Made by a program: the position numbers and the translations under genes | Shown here: in pieces, positions 10,153 to 20,385 of the stretch | How the letters are laid out: each line of letters opens with the position of its first letter | How positions within the stretch are numbered: position 1 is the stretch's first letter | Notes under the pieces: model-generated | Databases searched by the model: none | What the model saw: only the letters and a program-made list of their open reading frames with translations | What the model was told of the DNA's origin: nothing | From: Sediminihaliea albiluteola | GTDB lineage: Bacteria > Pseudomonadota > Gammaproteobacteria > Pseudomonadales > Halieaceae | Direction: 5' to 3' | DNA: 64,000 nt | NCBI RefSeq assembly: GCF_014077625.1 | Contig: NZ_JACFXU010000013.1 | Location: 1 to 64,000 of the forward strand

Positions 10153-11370
10153 ATGAAACTGGTCACGCCAGCCTCGGTAGGTATCTGCGAACAACAGTTG
10201 GCACGAGTGGGAGAGCAGCTGCGCCGGGCTTATGTGGGGCCAGGGAAACTTCCCGGCAGTATCACCCTGGTGAGCAGGGGGACACAGACCTGTTATATGG
10301 ACATCGCTGGCTATCGAGATCTCGAGCGGGCACAGCCTATGACAGAGGATACGGTCTTTCGCCTTTATTCTATGTCTAAGCCGATTACCTCTGTGGCGTT
10401 TATGACGCTATATGAGAGGGGCTTAGTGGCTTTAGAGGATCCGGTGGAGCGCTATATTCCAGCATTTCGCAATTTGGCTGTTCGCAAGGCCGGGGCCTTT
10501 CCGGCTTTTGAAACACAGCCCTGTCAGCGGCCTATGATTATCCGCGACTTGCTGAGGCATACCAGCGGCCTGACTTACGATTTTTTGCGTGAAAGTAATA
10601 TCGATTACGCCTATCGCAAGTTACAGGTAGGCAACCCCAGGCCAGATTACAGCCTCGCCGATATGATTGAGCAGCTAGCGCAACTACCCCTTGAGTTTTC
10701 GCCCGGCCAGCACTGGAACTATTCGTTGGCGACTGATGTGCTGGGTTATCTAATTGAAATCATCAGCGGTCAAAGCTTAGCGGACTTTCTAGAGCAGACG
10801 ATATTTCAGCCACTAGGGATGGTCGATACCGGGTTTAATATTCGCCCAGAGCAGCAGTTGCGCTTTGCCAGCTGTTATCAGCACGATAAAAATAAGCGCT
10901 TAGTGATCAATGATGATGGGCAAGATAGCCAGTTTAGGGATCGAGTGTTTTATTCTGGCGGGGGAGGCTTGTTATCTACCGCGGGTGATTATCAGCGCTT
11001 CTGTCATATGCTAATTAGTGGCGGTACACTGGATGAACAGCGCATCATCGGTTCGCGCACTTTAGATTTTATGACTGAAAATCACCTGCCTGGGGGTGTC
11101 GATTTAGCCCAAATTGCGATGGGTAATTTCAGTGAAACCACTTATGAGGGGGTTGGCTTTGGGCTTGGCTTTGCCACTAAAGTTGACCCGGTTGCCAATG
11201 GCTACCCAACGTCCCGGGGCAGCTATTTCTGGAGTGGCTTGGCTAGCACGCTGTTCTGGGTCGACCCAGTGGAAGAGCTCACGGTGATTTTTATGTCGCA
11301 ATTTATGCCTGCCAGTGTATTTAATATCCGCGCTCAGCTTGAGGCTATGATCTACGCTGCCTTGGAGTAA
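10153..11370 (+). CDS. Serine hydrolase, beta-lactamase/EstB (class C-like) family
   Basis: Penicillin-binding-fold hydrolase; members are esterases or D-Ala-type peptidases rather than true beta-lactamases. The nucleophile motif SMSK lies at residues 73-76 from the chosen start, the YSL triad Tyr is at about 190, and a glycine-rich GGGGLLSTAGDYQRFC segment follows. There is no signal peptide, so a cytoplasmic location is likely. Three in-frame ATGs lie within 22 bp (10132, 10147, 10153); AAGGGA before 10153 has the best spacing. Length is about 405 aa, usual for the family. Confidence 0.85.
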   Translation: MKLVTPASVGICEQQLARVGEQLRRAYVGPGKLPGSITLVSRGTQTCYMDIAGYRDLERAQPMTEDTVFRLYSMSKPITSVAFMTLYERGLVALEDPVERYIPAFRNLAVRKAGAFPAFETQPCQRPMIIRDLLRHTSGLTYDFLRESNIDYAYRKLQVGNPRPDYSLADMIEQLAQLPLEFSPGQHWNYSLATDVLGYLIEIISGQSLADFLEQTIFQPLGMVDTGFNIRPEQQLRFASCYQHDKNKRLVINDDGQDSQFRDRVFYSGGGGLLSTAGDYQRFCHMLISGGTLDEQRIIGSRTLDFMTENHLPGGVDLAQIAMGNFSETTYEGVGFGLGFATKVDPVANGYPTSRGSYFWSGLASTLFWVDPVEELTVIFMSQFMPASVFNIRAQLEAMIYAALE

Positions 11371-11415
11371 TATTTCGTACTAATGTCGCAGTAATTGCAA
11401 CTTACCGGTTGTAAA

Positions 11416-11430
11416 TGAGAATATTTATCA
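11416..11430 (+). promoter_or_regulatory. Fur box upstream of FecA-type receptor
   Basis: TGAGAATATTTATCA matches the Fur 7-1-7 consensus TGATAATNATTATCA at 13 of 15 counted positions. It lies 70 bp upstream of the receptor ATG, in the gap after the serine hydrolase gene. This implies that the receptor has its own iron-repressed promoter. Confidence 0.75.
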
Positions 11431-11499
11431 TTAGCATTTCCGCCCATTAAAACATGCAGGGTGGCACACCGCGGTCCTGCCTCACATTGGGAGAAATGG

Positions 11500-13617
11500 A
11501 TGAAGCAGCGATTGATGGTTCTTGCCGTGGCGAGCGCTCTGACGAGCTCGGTACTGGCGGATAACGCACTGGAGGAGATGACAATCGTGGGTAGCGCAGA
11601 GGCAGCGCGCAACCTGCCAGGCTCTGGTTCAGTGGTAGATAATGAGCAAATTCGCATTGAGGCGGCCAGTGACATCAATCAACTGCTGAAAACGGTGCCG
11701 GGGATCTATATTCAGGAAGAGGATGGCTACGGCTTGCGGCCCAATATTGGGATTCGCGGTGCCACCTCTGAGCGCGCTTCCAAGGTAACCCTAATGGAAG
11801 ATGGTGTGCTGACAGCGCCGGCACCTTATTCCAATCCAGCTGCTTATTATTTTCCCACCATGCTGCGCATGAACTCAGTAGAAGTCATCAAAGGGGCACC
11901 CTTGTTGCGTTATGGTCCGCAGACCACCGGTGGCGTGATCAATATGGTGTCGACGCCGATTCCCAATGAGAGTGAAGGGCGAGTGAATTTTCGCTACGGC
12001 CAAAACGGCGAGACTGACTTGCTAGCTAGTTGGGGTGGCCGTGCTGGTGACTTTGGTATTTTGTTAGAAACTGCACAGCGTCGCAGCGATGGCTTTAAAG
12101 ACATCGATCGGAGCTCTCAAAACAGCGGTTACGATATTCGCGACTACCTGCTTAAGCTGGGCTGGGAAGGGGAGCGACAAAGCCTACTATTTAAAGCGCA
12201 GAGCTCAGAGGAAGTCTCAGACGAGACTTACCTTGGCCTAAGCGATGCGGATTTTAAGCGTGATTCCAACCGCCGTTACGGCCTGTCTAGCATTGATCAA
12301 ATGGACAATGACCACCAAGGCTACAGCTTAACTTACCAGTTGGCGCTAAATCAGCGAGTCAAAATGACTGCCATTGGCTATCACAATGAGTTTGCCCGAG
12401 ACTGGTTCAAGCTCGGTGGTGGCGGCGACCTGATCAGCGCGGCAAACCGAGGTGATGCCTATGCCCAAGGCGTATTAAATGGCACTGAAGATATTTATGG
12501 GCTGCAGTTTAAACACAATAATCGCGAGTACGAATCACGCGGTATTGATTTGAATTTTGATATCGACCTTGGTGCTCACCAGCTAGCTGTGGGTGGCCGG
12601 GCCCATGAAGATGAAATGGACCGCTACCAGCCAACGGAAATCTACAACCAGATTAATGGTGAGCTGGAGTTTGTTAACAACACAGCACCCACAGGGAGCA
12701 ATAACCGTTTCGAACAAGCGAAAGCTACCAGTTTGTGGTTGGTTGATAACTGGCAAGTGAATGAGGTGATGGAGCTCAACCTGGCGCTGCGCTATGAAGA
12801 TGTCGAGAGCTCGCGCCGTCAATACAAAACTCCTGAGCGCAGTGATCAGCCTAGCCGCCGCAGTAATCACTCTGAAGAATGGCTGCCTGGTCTGTCCTTT
12901 ACTTACAAATTGGGCCCAGATTGGCAGTTGTTAGCTGGGGTGCACCGCGGTTTTTCTCCCTTAGGTGGTGGTGCTCAAGCCAATGAAGAGCCTGAAACCA
13001 GCGTCAACTGGGAAGCGGGCTTTCGCTACCAAGGGGACTGGTTCTTTGAGGCAATTGGCTTCTACAGCGACTTTGATAACAAGACTGAGAATTGCTCCAA
13101 CGCTAGCCCTTGCAGTAATGGTGCGACCAGCGGCGCCTTTAATACCGGCAAAGCGACCATTGCTGGCTTGGAGTTGCAGCTAGGGACTGCTTTTGAGCTC
13201 AATGGATTCATTATTCCAGTAGATCTGATGTACACCTACACCGATGCAACTATTGATAAAGATCTGCCTAGTGAAGGCTTGGAGCGAGGCGATCACTTGG
13301 CTTCTGTGCCCGAAAACGTCTTTAGCCTGCGCGCGGGGCTTGAGTCTGCGATGGGCTGGGATAATTACCTAGTGGCCAAGTACCTCGATTCAATGTGTAT
13401 GACGGTGGGCTGCAACAATGGCGGTGACCGCTACCAGCGCAGCGAAGATCTCTTTGTGGTGGACTTTATTAGTCGCTATCAGCTCAACGATGCCGCGGCT
13501 GTCTATGTCAAAATGGAAAACCTCTTTGACGAGCAGAGCATCGTATCCCGTCACCCTGACGGTGCCCGGCCCAATAAGCCCCGTACAGCATCGCTGGGCG
13601 TGGAGTGGGTGTTCTAA
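11500..13617 (+). CDS. TonB-dependent receptor, FecA-like (ferric chelate uptake)
   Basis: Outer-membrane receptor. The signal peptide is MKQRLMVLAVASALTSSVLA. The plug contains PNIGIRGATSERASKVTLME, YSNPAAYYFPTMLRMNSVEV and IKGAPLLRYGPQTTGGVINM, and a 22-strand barrel follows, ending in the aromatic SLGVEWVF. The plug wording resembles the COG4772 FecA group. No N-terminal STN signalling domain is present, so it should be a transporter and not a sigma-factor signal transducer. Start: ATG 11500 with GGGAGA about 8 bp upstream, followed directly by the signal peptide; an upstream GTG in frame would bury the signal sequence. The substrate is unknown (ferric citrate-like by family only). A Fur box precedes it. 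Confidence 0.88.
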   Translation: MKQRLMVLAVASALTSSVLADNALEEMTIVGSAEAARNLPGSGSVVDNEQIRIEAASDINQLLKTVPGIYIQEEDGYGLRPNIGIRGATSERASKVTLMEDGVLTAPAPYSNPAAYYFPTMLRMNSVEVIKGAPLLRYGPQTTGGVINMVSTPIPNESEGRVNFRYGQNGETDLLASWGGRAGDFGILLETAQRRSDGFKDIDRSSQNSGYDIRDYLLKLGWEGERQSLLFKAQSSEEVSDETYLGLSDADFKRDSNRRYGLSSIDQMDNDHQGYSLTYQLALNQRVKMTAIGYHNEFARDWFKLGGGGDLISAANRGDAYAQGVLNGTEDIYGLQFKHNNREYESRGIDLNFDIDLGAHQLAVGGRAHEDEMDRYQPTEIYNQINGELEFVNNTAPTGSNNRFEQAKATSLWLVDNWQVNEVMELNLALRYEDVESSRRQYKTPERSDQPSRRSNHSEEWLPGLSFTYKLGPDWQLLAGVHRGFSPLGGGAQANEEPETSVNWEAGFRYQGDWFFEAIGFYSDFDNKTENCSNASPCSNGATSGAFNTGKATIAGLELQLGTAFELNGFIIPVDLMYTYTDATIDKDLPSEGLERGDHLASVPENVFSLRAGLESAMGWDNYLVAKYLDSMCMTVGCNNGGDRYQRSEDLFVVDFISRYQLNDAAAVYVKMENLFDEQSIVSRHPDGARPNKPRTASLGVEWVF

Positions 13618-13675
13618 TTACCGGCAGAGCCTAGGCAGTGCTTGCTAGCACTAGCACCAAGCCATAGTAAGTAGA

Positions 13676-13699
13676 ACTACAGCCCTTAGGGGCTGTAGT
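13676..13699. terminator. Perfect 10-bp hairpin between convergent genes
   Basis: ACTACAGCCC, a 4-base loop and GGGCTGTAGT form a perfect stem across the greB stop codon. No long T-run follows on either strand, so rho-independent activity is uncertain. It could act as a 3' end stabiliser for greB and the receptor transcript. Confidence 0.4.
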
Positions 13700-14186
13700 G
13701 TATATCGACAATATGATACAGCTGCTCGCCACTGGGGCTGTTGACGGTCACCTCATCATCGCAACGTTTGCCCAGTAGAGCCCGCGCCATCGGTGAGTCC
13801 ATGCTCAACTTGTCCAGCGCTAAGTCAAATTCATCCGGCCCAACGATGCGCCAGGTTTTTTCGCTGCCATCTTCGGCCTCAAGTGTCACCCATGCGCCAA
13901 AGTAAACCTTGCTAGTATCTTGTGGCGCACGGTCAACGACATTCAGCTCGTCGAGCCTTTTGTTCAGAAAGCGAACGCGGGAATCGATCTCGCGCAGGCG
14001 CCGTTTGCCGTAGATATAGTCGCCGTTCTCTGAGCGGTCGCCATTCTTAGCTGCTTCATGAACGGTCTGTGTGACCACGGGGCGCTCCACCTTCCACAGC
14101 TGGTGTAATTCCTCTCGTAAGGCTTGCTCGCCTTCCGGTGTAATGTAGGGTGAGCCGCGCTTACGCGGCGGTCGGTATCTGCTCAT
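13686..14186 (-). CDS. greB: Transcript cleavage factor GreB
   Basis: Binds the RNA polymerase secondary channel and stimulates cleavage of backtracked RNA. The N-terminal coiled coil includes YITPEGEQALREELHQLWKV and the acidic-tip motif NGDRSENGDYIYGKRRLREI. The C-terminal FKBP-like domain has VTLEAEDGSEKTWRIVGPDE and SPMARALLGK. The KVERPVV and YIYGKRRLR features favour GreB over GreA. At 166 aa it is slightly longer than E. coli GreB because of a basic N-terminal extension (MSRYRPPRKRGSP). It is monocistronic by context. Confidence 0.93.
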   Translation of the reverse strand: MSRYRPPRKRGSPYITPEGEQALREELHQLWKVERPVVTQTVHEAAKNGDRSENGDYIYGKRRLREIDSRVRFLNKRLDELNVVDRAPQDTSKVYFGAWVTLEAEDGSEKTWRIVGPDEFDLALDKLSMDSPMARALLGKRCDDEVTVNSPSGEQLYHIVDIHYSP

Positions 14187-14440
14187 GCGGGCTATTCTAG
14201 CCCATTTGGCTAACTTTGAGATGCCGGTACTGCTTGCTGCGAGTGATATTGCTTAGCTAAGCCATAGATTTGATCGGCAGGGCCCAGTAGAGGGAAGAGC
14301 AGCAGCCTTTTGATCAGCTGCTGGCTGCTATTGGCTGCAATCCTTGTAAAATTCCTTTCCAAGTCAATGTCGCCTCGAGTTCTCTCAAGCCTTTTGCGAC
14401 ACTACAAATTAATCCAGTTAAGCAACAAAGCAGAGGTCTT

Positions 14441-15298
14441 ATGTCCAAAATAAGTGTAGTACAGAAGATGCTGGCGGCGTCCCTAGTGAGCTTGTTCAGT
14501 ATCAGTACTCTGGCAAGTGACTGTGTTGAGCTGCAAGGGACTGCGCAGCAGGGTGGTCTGATCTGGGGCAGTGTGGCGCCAGGAACGACGGTGCGCTTAG
14601 GGAATGAACAGCTTGATGTACTGGATGACGGGACTTTCTTTGCCGGGCTTGGGCGCGATGCACCGGCAGTACTTGAGCTGCTGCTGGAAGGCGCCGCAGG
14701 TAGTTGTGAGCAAAGTCTGTCTGTTGCGGCTCGTGATTATGATATTCAACGGATCGAAGGCGTGCCCCAGCGCACGGTGACGCCTCCTAAAGCTCAGCAA
14801 GCGCGGATAAAGCGTGAAGCTGAAATAGTGGCTGCAGCCAAAGCGCAACGCCTCTTCCGCTCCGATCTCTTGTTAGCGGCCCTTGATGGCTTCGATTGGC
14901 CGGTGATCGGGCGGATATCGGGTGTTTATGGCAGTCAGCGGGTTTATAACGGTGTGCCGCGCAGCCCTCATTACGGTGTGGATGTGGCCGTGCCGACCGG
15001 AACTATCGTCCGAGCACCTGCTGCGGGGGTGGTCACTTTGGCAGAGCCCGATCTGTTTTACTCCGGTGGCACGATTATTTTGGATCATGGCTATCAATTG
15101 TCCTCGTCATTTTTGCATCTCAGCAAGCTGCACGTAGCCCTTGGTGATGAGGTCCAGCCCGGTGAGGTGATTGCCGAAGTGGGTGCCACTGGTCGCGCCA
15201 CAGGGCCTCACTTAGACTGGCGTATGAGCTGGCGTAAACAGCGGATCGACCCCCAATTATTGGTGTCTCCGATGCCGGCAACAGCGAAAGGACAGTAA
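14441..15298 (+). CDS. Exported M23-family (LytM-like) peptidase
   Basis: Predicted periplasmic peptidoglycan endopeptidase or amidase activator. The signal peptide is residues 1-25 ([13 protein letters not shown]). An uncharacterised N-terminal beta domain spans about 28-100. The M23 domain is at about 150-270, with [20 protein letters not shown] (first zinc ligands His and Asp) and [15 protein letters not shown]. In active LytM enzymes the second motif is HxH; here it reads HLD, with Asp in place of the catalytic second His. I recall this variant in a recurrent proteobacterial subfamily, so it may be a true variant or a degenerate regulator. ATG with AGAGG upstream. Confidence 0.85.
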   Translation: MSKISVVQKMLAASLVSLFSISTLASDCVELQGTAQQGGLIWGSVAPGTTVRLGNEQLDVLDDGTFFAGLGRDAPAVLELLLEGAAGSCEQSLSVAARDYDIQRIEGVPQRTVTPPKAQQARIKREAEIVAAAKAQRLFRSDLLLAALDGFDWPVIGRISGVYGSQRVYNGVPRSPHYGVDVAVPTGTIVRAPAAGVVTLAEPDLFYSGGTIILDHGYQLSSSFLHLSKLHVALGDEVQPGEVIAEVGATGRATGPHLDWRMSWRKQRIDPQLLVSPMPATAKGQ

Positions 15299-15374
15299 GA
15301 GTCGGGCGGGTTGGTGCATGCAGCGGGCAAATGTCCGTATAATGGCGACCCATTTTGAATATCCAGAGGCCGTC

Positions 15375-15560
15375 ATGATCGACGACAAGCTATTGAGTAT
15401 TCTCGTGTGTCCGGTAAGCAAGGCGCCGCTGAGCTACGACAAGGACAAGCAGGAGTTGGTGTGCAAAGCCAGTGGCTTGGCTTACCCAGTGCGTGACGGC
15501 ATTCCAGTGATGCTGGAAAACGAAGCGCGCCAACTCACAACTGATGAGAAGCTGGGTTAA
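15375..15560 (+). CDS. ycaR: Trm112/YcaR family small protein
   Basis: A 61-aa protein matching YcaR of gammaproteobacteria by pattern: [20 protein letters not shown], then [20 protein letters not shown]. The Trm112 fold is usually zinc-binding with CPxC pairs. Here the first pair reads CPVS, so one ligand is missing and only isolated cysteines remain, as in several bacterial homologues. ATG 15375 is preceded by AGAGG at about 6 bp. An upstream in-frame start would add 19 residues without family resemblance. Known members often lie near lipid A or kdsB genes; here it lies upstream of the HIT protein gene. Confidence 0.85.
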   Translation: MIDDKLLSILVCPVSKAPLSYDKDKQELVCKASGLAYPVRDGIPVMLENEARQLTTDEKLG

Positions 15561-15651
15561 CAGTCACCCAGTTGTTTAGCCCCTTGGGATAGGGGCAAGG
15601 TTAAGCAGCTTTTATCACTCCACCTATTATCGATGAGAGGCCCCGGCGACT

Positions 15652-15999
15652 ATGACAGATACAATATTTGGCAAGATTGTCAGTGGTGAAATCCCCACAG
15701 AGTTCGTCTACGAAGATGAACACTGCGTGGCTATTAACGACATAAACCCTCAAGCACCAGTGCACGTGTTAGTGATTCCTAAGCGGGCAATCGCCAAGTT
15801 GGCTGATGCCAAGCAGGATGACCGCGAGCTGCTCGGCCACTTGATGTGGGCAGCGGGTGAGGTGGCGCGCAAGCTTGGCGTAGAGGATGCCTTCCGTCTG
15901 ATCGTGAATAACGGTGCCGGTGTCGGGCAGACCGTCTTTCACCTGCATTTGCATATTTTGGCCGGCTCTAGTCTGGCTGAAAGTCGTATGGTCGGGTAA
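15652..15999 (+). CDS. hinT: HIT-family purine nucleotide phosphoramidase (HinT-like)
   Basis: Small nucleotide hydrolase (115 aa) removing AMP from phosphoramidates and aminoacyl adenylates. The histidine triad is HLHLHI near residues 100-105, preceded by LIVNNGAGVGQTVF, characteristic of HinT. The N-terminus MTDTIFGKIVSGEIP also matches. A strong GAGAGG lies upstream of the ATG. It is followed 32 bp later by alaS; a functional link through aminoacyl-adenylate metabolism is suggestive but inferred. Confidence 0.93.
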   Translation: MTDTIFGKIVSGEIPTEFVYEDEHCVAINDINPQAPVHVLVIPKRAIAKLADAKQDDRELLGHLMWAAGEVARKLGVEDAFRLIVNNGAGVGQTVFHLHLHILAGSSLAESRMVG

Positions 16000-16031
16000 A
16001 CCCGCGCTCCCATTAGTTACTGAGAATTTGT

Positions 16032-18632
16032 ATGAAGACCGTAGAGATACGCGAAGCTTTTCTGGCTTTTTTTGAGCGACAGCAGCACACCCGAGTTCCT
16101 AGCAGCTCATTGGTGCCGGTCAATGATCCCACGCTGTTGTTCACCAATGCGGGTATGAACCAGTTCAAGGATACTTTCCTGGGAACGGATCCGAGACCCT
16201 ATACCCGCGCGGCTAGTAGTCAGCGCTGTGTGCGTGCCGGTGGTAAGCACAATGACCTAGAGAATGTGGGTTATACCGCTCGCCACCACACCTTTTTTGA
16301 AATGCTCGGCAACTTCAGCTTTGGCGATTACTTCAAGCGCGATGCGATTCGCTTTGCTTGGCAGTTTCTGACCGAGGAATTGAAGCTACCCAAAGAGCGT
16401 TTGTGGGTAACGGTACACATTTCTGACGACGAAGCAGAAAAACTGTGGGTGGAAGACATCGGTTTTCCAATTGAGCGTATCTCGCGCCTCGATGAAGATA
16501 ACTTCTGGCAGATGGGCGATACCGGCCCCTGTGGTCCCTGTTCAGAGATTTTCTTTGATCATGGTCCCGATGTACCCGGTGGCCCACCTGGTAGTAAAGA
16601 TGACGATCTAGATCGCTACATTGAGATCTGGAACTTAGTCTTCATGCAATACAACCGCGACAGCAGTGGCGAGATGCACCCGTTGCCAGCGCCCTCTGTT
16701 GATACCGGCATGGGCTTGGAGCGCATTGCAGCGGTGATGCAGGGCGTGCATAGCAATTATCAGATTGATTTGTTCCAGGCCTTAATTCGCTCTGCCGCGA
16801 GCGTGTTAGAAGTTAAGGATCTCGAGCATAACTCGCTCAAAGTAATTGCCGATCATATTCGCTCCTGCGCCTTTTTAATTGCCGATGGTGTATTGCCGGG
16901 AAACGAAGGCCGTGGATATGTCTTGCGCCGAATCATTCGCAGGGCGGTTCGCCATGGCAACAAACTTGGTGCCACAGCACCCTTTTTCCATAAGTTGGTT
17001 GATACCCTCGCCAAGCAAATGGGGGAGGCCTATCCCGAGCTGCGACAGTTACAGGGGCAGATTGAAAAAGCGCTGCTCAATGAAGAAGAGCAGTTTGCTA
17101 AAACTTTGGATAAGGGGCTACAGATACTCAATGAAGCCCTTGAAGGGCTCAGTACTACTGAGATTCCTGGCGATGTGGTCTTTAAGCTCTACGATACCTA
17201 CGGTTTTCCGATCGATTTGACCAATGATATCGCTCGCGAGCGCGGACTTAGCTTAGACATCGAGGGCTACGAAGCCGCCATGGCTGAGCAGCGCAGCCGC
17301 TCTCAGGAAAGTGGCAGCTTTAAAGTGGATTACAACGATGTGCTCAAGCTCGAAGGCAGCACAGAGTTTGTTGGCTATGATTCACTTGAAGCTGAAGGGC
17401 AAGTAATAGCGCTGCTGAGCGAGGGGGCCGAGGTAGAAAGCTTGGCTCAAGATGCCAGCGGCGTAATCGTGTTAGATTGCACGCCCTTTTACGCCGAGTC
17501 TGGCGGTCAAGCCGGTGACAGCGGGTATCTGAGCGCGCCGGGATTGCGTCTGGAGGTAACTGATACCACCAAGGCGCAAGGGCATCATTTGCACCATGTA
17601 CGAGTGCTCGAAGGCAGTGTCAAAGCCGGCGATGCGCTGCAGGCCAAGGTCGACAGTCGCGTGCGACAGCGTACCCGCTTGAATCACTCCGCAACCCACT
17701 TGTTACATGCGGCCCTGCGCAAAGTGCTTGGCGAGCACGTGACACAGAAAGGCTCTCTGGTGGATTTCGAGCGTTTGCGCTTTGACTTCTCGCACTTTGA
17801 GGCTCTGACCGCCGAGCAATGTAAAACCATTGAAACAATGGTTAACGATCAAATCCGCGCTAATACGCCTGTGAATACTCGGCTGATGAATATGGATGAG
17901 GCTGTGGCTGCAGGTGCTATGGCGCTCTTTGGTGAGAAGTATGGTGAGCAAGTGCGCGTCCTTAGCATGGGTGAAGAAGATTTCTCCGTAGAGCTTTGTG
18001 GCGGTACCCACGTTGAACGCACGGGTGATATCGGCTTGATGCGTATTATTTCAGAGTCCGGTGTGGCCTCTGGGGTGCGGCGTATCGAAGCGGTGACTGG
18101 TGTCGCTGCACTGGCATCCATTGAGGCACTGGAAGCACAGCTGGCACAGGTGTGCGAGGCGGTTAAAGGCAAGCCCGATAATGTGGCGGCGAAAGTCAGT
18201 GCCTTGCGCAGTGAAACTCGCGAACTAGAAAAAGAAGTGGCGCGCCTCAAGCAAAAGCTGGCCAGTTCCGCTGGCGGTGAGCTAACTAGCAGCGCCGTGG
18301 ATATGGATGGCTTCAAAGTGTTGGCCGCAACGGTGGAGGGTGGTGATGCCAAGTCACTCCGCGACACCCTTGATCAGTGTAAGAACAAGCTCGGTAGTGC
18401 AGTGATTCTGCTGGCTGCAGTAGATGGCGATAAAGTCGCCTTAGCAGCTGGGGTCACCAAAGATCTGACTGACCGCATTAAAGCCGGCGACTTGATGCGT
18501 GAATTCGCCACGCGTTTAGGCGGTAAAGGCGGTGGTAGGCCAGATATGGCCCAGGGCGGTGGCAGCGATGTGGCCGGCTTGCTAGCAGCACTCAAAGCCG
18601 TGCCAGGGTGGGTTGCGAGCACTATAAAATAA
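16032..18632 (+). CDS. alaS: Alanyl-tRNA synthetase
   Basis: Charges tRNA-Ala. The class II catalytic core (motif [17 protein letters not shown] near residue 35) is at 1-460. The editing domain contains the zinc-site motif [12 protein letters not shown] (about 555-567) and [12 protein letters not shown] (about 655-667). The C-terminal DHHA1/C-Ala domain has a glycine-rich [15 protein letters not shown] ending. At 866 aa it is close to the E. coli length (876). No frameshift is visible. It starts with ATG 32 bp after the HIT gene. Confidence 0.97.
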   Translation: MKTVEIREAFLAFFERQQHTRVPSSSLVPVNDPTLLFTNAGMNQFKDTFLGTDPRPYTRAASSQRCVRAGGKHNDLENVGYTARHHTFFEMLGNFSFGDYFKRDAIRFAWQFLTEELKLPKERLWVTVHISDDEAEKLWVEDIGFPIERISRLDEDNFWQMGDTGPCGPCSEIFFDHGPDVPGGPPGSKDDDLDRYIEIWNLVFMQYNRDSSGEMHPLPAPSVDTGMGLERIAAVMQGVHSNYQIDLFQALIRSAASVLEVKDLEHNSLKVIADHIRSCAFLIADGVLPGNEGRGYVLRRIIRRAVRHGNKLGATAPFFHKLVDTLAKQMGEAYPELRQLQGQIEKALLNEEEQFAKTLDKGLQILNEALEGLSTTEIPGDVVFKLYDTYGFPIDLTNDIARERGLSLDIEGYEAAMAEQRSRSQESGSFKVDYNDVLKLEGSTEFVGYDSLEAEGQVIALLSEGAEVESLAQDASGVIVLDCTPFYAESGGQAGDSGYLSAPGLRLEVTDTTKAQGHHLHHVRVLEGSVKAGDALQAKVDSRVRQRTRLNHSATHLLHAALRKVLGEHVTQKGSLVDFERLRFDFSHFEALTAEQCKTIETMVNDQIRANTPVNTRLMNMDEAVAAGAMALFGEKYGEQVRVLSMGEEDFSVELCGGTHVERTGDIGLMRIISESGVASGVRRIEAVTGVAALASIEALEAQLAQVCEAVKGKPDNVAAKVSALRSETRELEKEVARLKQKLASSAGGELTSSAVDMDGFKVLAATVEGGDAKSLRDTLDQCKNKLGSAVILLAAVDGDKVALAAGVTKDLTDRIKAGDLMREFATRLGGKGGGRPDMAQGGGSDVAGLLAALKAVPGWVASTIK

Positions 18633-18717
18633 TGCGCAAAAGTGTTTGTTTAGTTTTCAGTGGGGCGGGATTGTTGTTTAATAGCGCCCCCTTAATTTAC
18701 GGGCGCAGAGAAACAGC

Positions 18718-19959
18718 ATGAGCTTGATTGTTCAAAAGTTCGGCGGCACTTCAGTGGGTAGTATCGAGCGGATCGAACAGGTCGCCGATAAGGTTGCTCG
18801 CTTCAAGGCCGAAGGCCATTCCATAGTGGTCGTGGTTTCCGCTATGAGTGGAGAAACTAACCGCTTAATAGCACTGGCCAAGGAAGTTCAGCCACGTCCG
18901 GTTCCGCGTGAGATGGATGCCTTGGTCTCCACTGGCGAGCAGGTCACTTCAGCGTTGCTAAGTATGGCGCTCTCGGCTCGCGGTGTGAAAGCCAAAAGCT
19001 ACAATGGTAGTCAGGTGCGCATCTTAACTGATGCCACCCACACCAAAGCGCGCATCCGAGAGATCGATAACGAACGCCTGCAGGCTGACCTAGACCAAGG
19101 TTTTGTTTTAGTCGTGGCCGGTTTTCAGGGCGTCGATGAGAACGGCAACATCACCACCTTGGGACGCGGCGGCTCAGATACCACAGCAGTCGCTCTAGCA
19201 GCAGCCCTTAAGGCTGATGAGTGTCAAATCTACACAGATGTGGATGGCGTCTATACTACTGATCCACGGGTTGTCGATGGAGCACGTCGACTAGATCGGA
19301 TCACCTTCGAAGAAATGTTGGAAATGGCCAGCATGGGCTCCAAAGTACTGCAGATTCGCGCAGTGGAGTTCGCCGGAAAATACAATGTACCGCTACGGGT
19401 CTTGCACAGTTTTGAAGAAGGCCCTGGCACCTTGATTACCAAAGAGGACAAGTCGCAGATGGAAACGCCAACCATTGCAGGCATCGCCTTCAACCGCGAT
19501 GAAGCTAAATTGACCGTATTAGGCGTGCCCGATATGCCTGGCGTAGCGCACCGGATTTTGGGACCCATCGGCGAAGCCAATATCGAAGTCGATGTGATTG
19601 TGCAGAACATTGCCGAAGACAACACCACTGACTTCACCTTTACCGTTGGCCGTCTGGACCTAGACCGTGCAGAAGAAATCCTCCAGGAGGTTGCACGTGA
19701 GCTCAACGCAGAAGAGGTCCGTGCCGATAGCAAGATCGCCAAAATCTCAGTAGTGGGCGTGGGTATGCGTTCGCATGTGGGAGTGGCCAGCCAGATGTTT
19801 GCGGCGCTGGCGGAAGTGGGTATCAACATACAGATGATCACCACTTCGGAAATCAAAATCTCAGTGATTATCGAAGAGAAGTTCCTAGAGTTGGCAGTGC
19901 GCTGCCTGCACTCATCTTTTGGCTTGGAAAAGGAACCCTACGACGAATCCACTGCCTAA
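18718..19959 (+). CDS. lysC: Aspartokinase
   Basis: Phosphorylates aspartate, the first step to lysine, threonine and methionine. The kinase domain starts at VQKFGGTSVG (residues 5-14) and includes TLGRGGSDTTAVALAAALKA. Two ACT regulatory domains are in the C-terminal third (about 260-410). At 413 aa it is the monofunctional Pseudomonas-type enzyme. The position between alaS and csrA is the usual gammaproteobacterial order outside the enterics. No lysine riboswitch is recognisable in the 85-bp leader. Confidence 0.96.
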   Translation: MSLIVQKFGGTSVGSIERIEQVADKVARFKAEGHSIVVVVSAMSGETNRLIALAKEVQPRPVPREMDALVSTGEQVTSALLSMALSARGVKAKSYNGSQVRILTDATHTKARIREIDNERLQADLDQGFVLVVAGFQGVDENGNITTLGRGGSDTTAVALAAALKADECQIYTDVDGVYTTDPRVVDGARRLDRITFEEMLEMASMGSKVLQIRAVEFAGKYNVPLRVLHSFEEGPGTLITKEDKSQMETPTIAGIAFNRDEAKLTVLGVPDMPGVAHRILGPIGEANIEVDVIVQNIAEDNTTDFTFTVGRLDLDRAEEILQEVARELNAEEVRADSKIAKISVVGVGMRSHVGVASQMFAALAEVGINIQMITTSEIKISVIIEEKFLELAVRCLHSSFGLEKEPYDESTA

Positions 19960-20101
19960 CGTCACCTAATGGCCGAAGTCTCTTCAAGCGAAGGACTTCG
20001 GAATCTTTGAGTTTGCTTTGTTTCGTCAGGACCGGCGAGATGAAGTCTATTGCTCGTTACCTTCACGACCTAATGGGCACGAGACTGGAGAGCTGTATAT
20101 T

Positions 20102-20302
20102 ATGCTGATCTTGACACGCAGGGTAGGAGAGTCGCTGATGGTAGGTGATGACATTACCGTCACCGTACTCGGTGTTAAGGGCAACCAAGTCCGTATCGGT
20201 GTCAATGCCCCCCGTGATGTGGCTGTCCACCGAGAAGAAATTTACCAGCGCATCGCTGATGGCGAAGAACTTGGGCCAGAAGAGGAAGAAAATTCCAACT
20301 AG
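20102..20302 (+). CDS. csrA: Carbon storage regulator CsrA/RsmA
   Basis: Homodimeric RNA-binding protein that blocks translation at GGA-containing leaders. The 66-aa sequence starts [20 protein letters not shown] and carries [19 protein letters not shown] with the RNA-contact residues of the C-terminal part. ATG 20102 has GGAG upstream; an in-frame upstream start adds 28 unrelated residues. The leader contains GGAGAG, so autoregulation is possible. It is followed by tRNA-Ser(GCU), as in many gammaproteobacteria. Confidence 0.96.
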   Translation: MLILTRRVGESLMVGDDITVTVLGVKGNQVRIGVNAPRDVAVHREEIYQRIADGEELGPEEEENSN

Positions 20303-20317
20303 TGGTCTCATAACCCT

Positions 20318-20344
20318 TTGAATTCATCGTCATTGTGGTATTAT
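20318..20344 (+). promoter_or_regulatory. Probable sigma-70 promoter of tRNA-Ser
   Basis: TTGAAT (20318-20323) and TATTAT (20339-20344) lie 15 bp apart (16 bp if TTTGAA is taken). A GC-rich discriminator (GCCGCGCC) follows, as is typical for stringently controlled stable-RNA promoters. It lies about 40 bp upstream of the mature tRNA. Confidence 0.55.
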
Positions 20345-20385
20345 GCCGCGCCTAAGTTGATGGTCATGCACCACACAACTTTTCC

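Noticed and set aside
18633-18717. Lysine riboswitch before lysC
   Set aside because: The leader is only 85 bp and shows no lysine-box elements.
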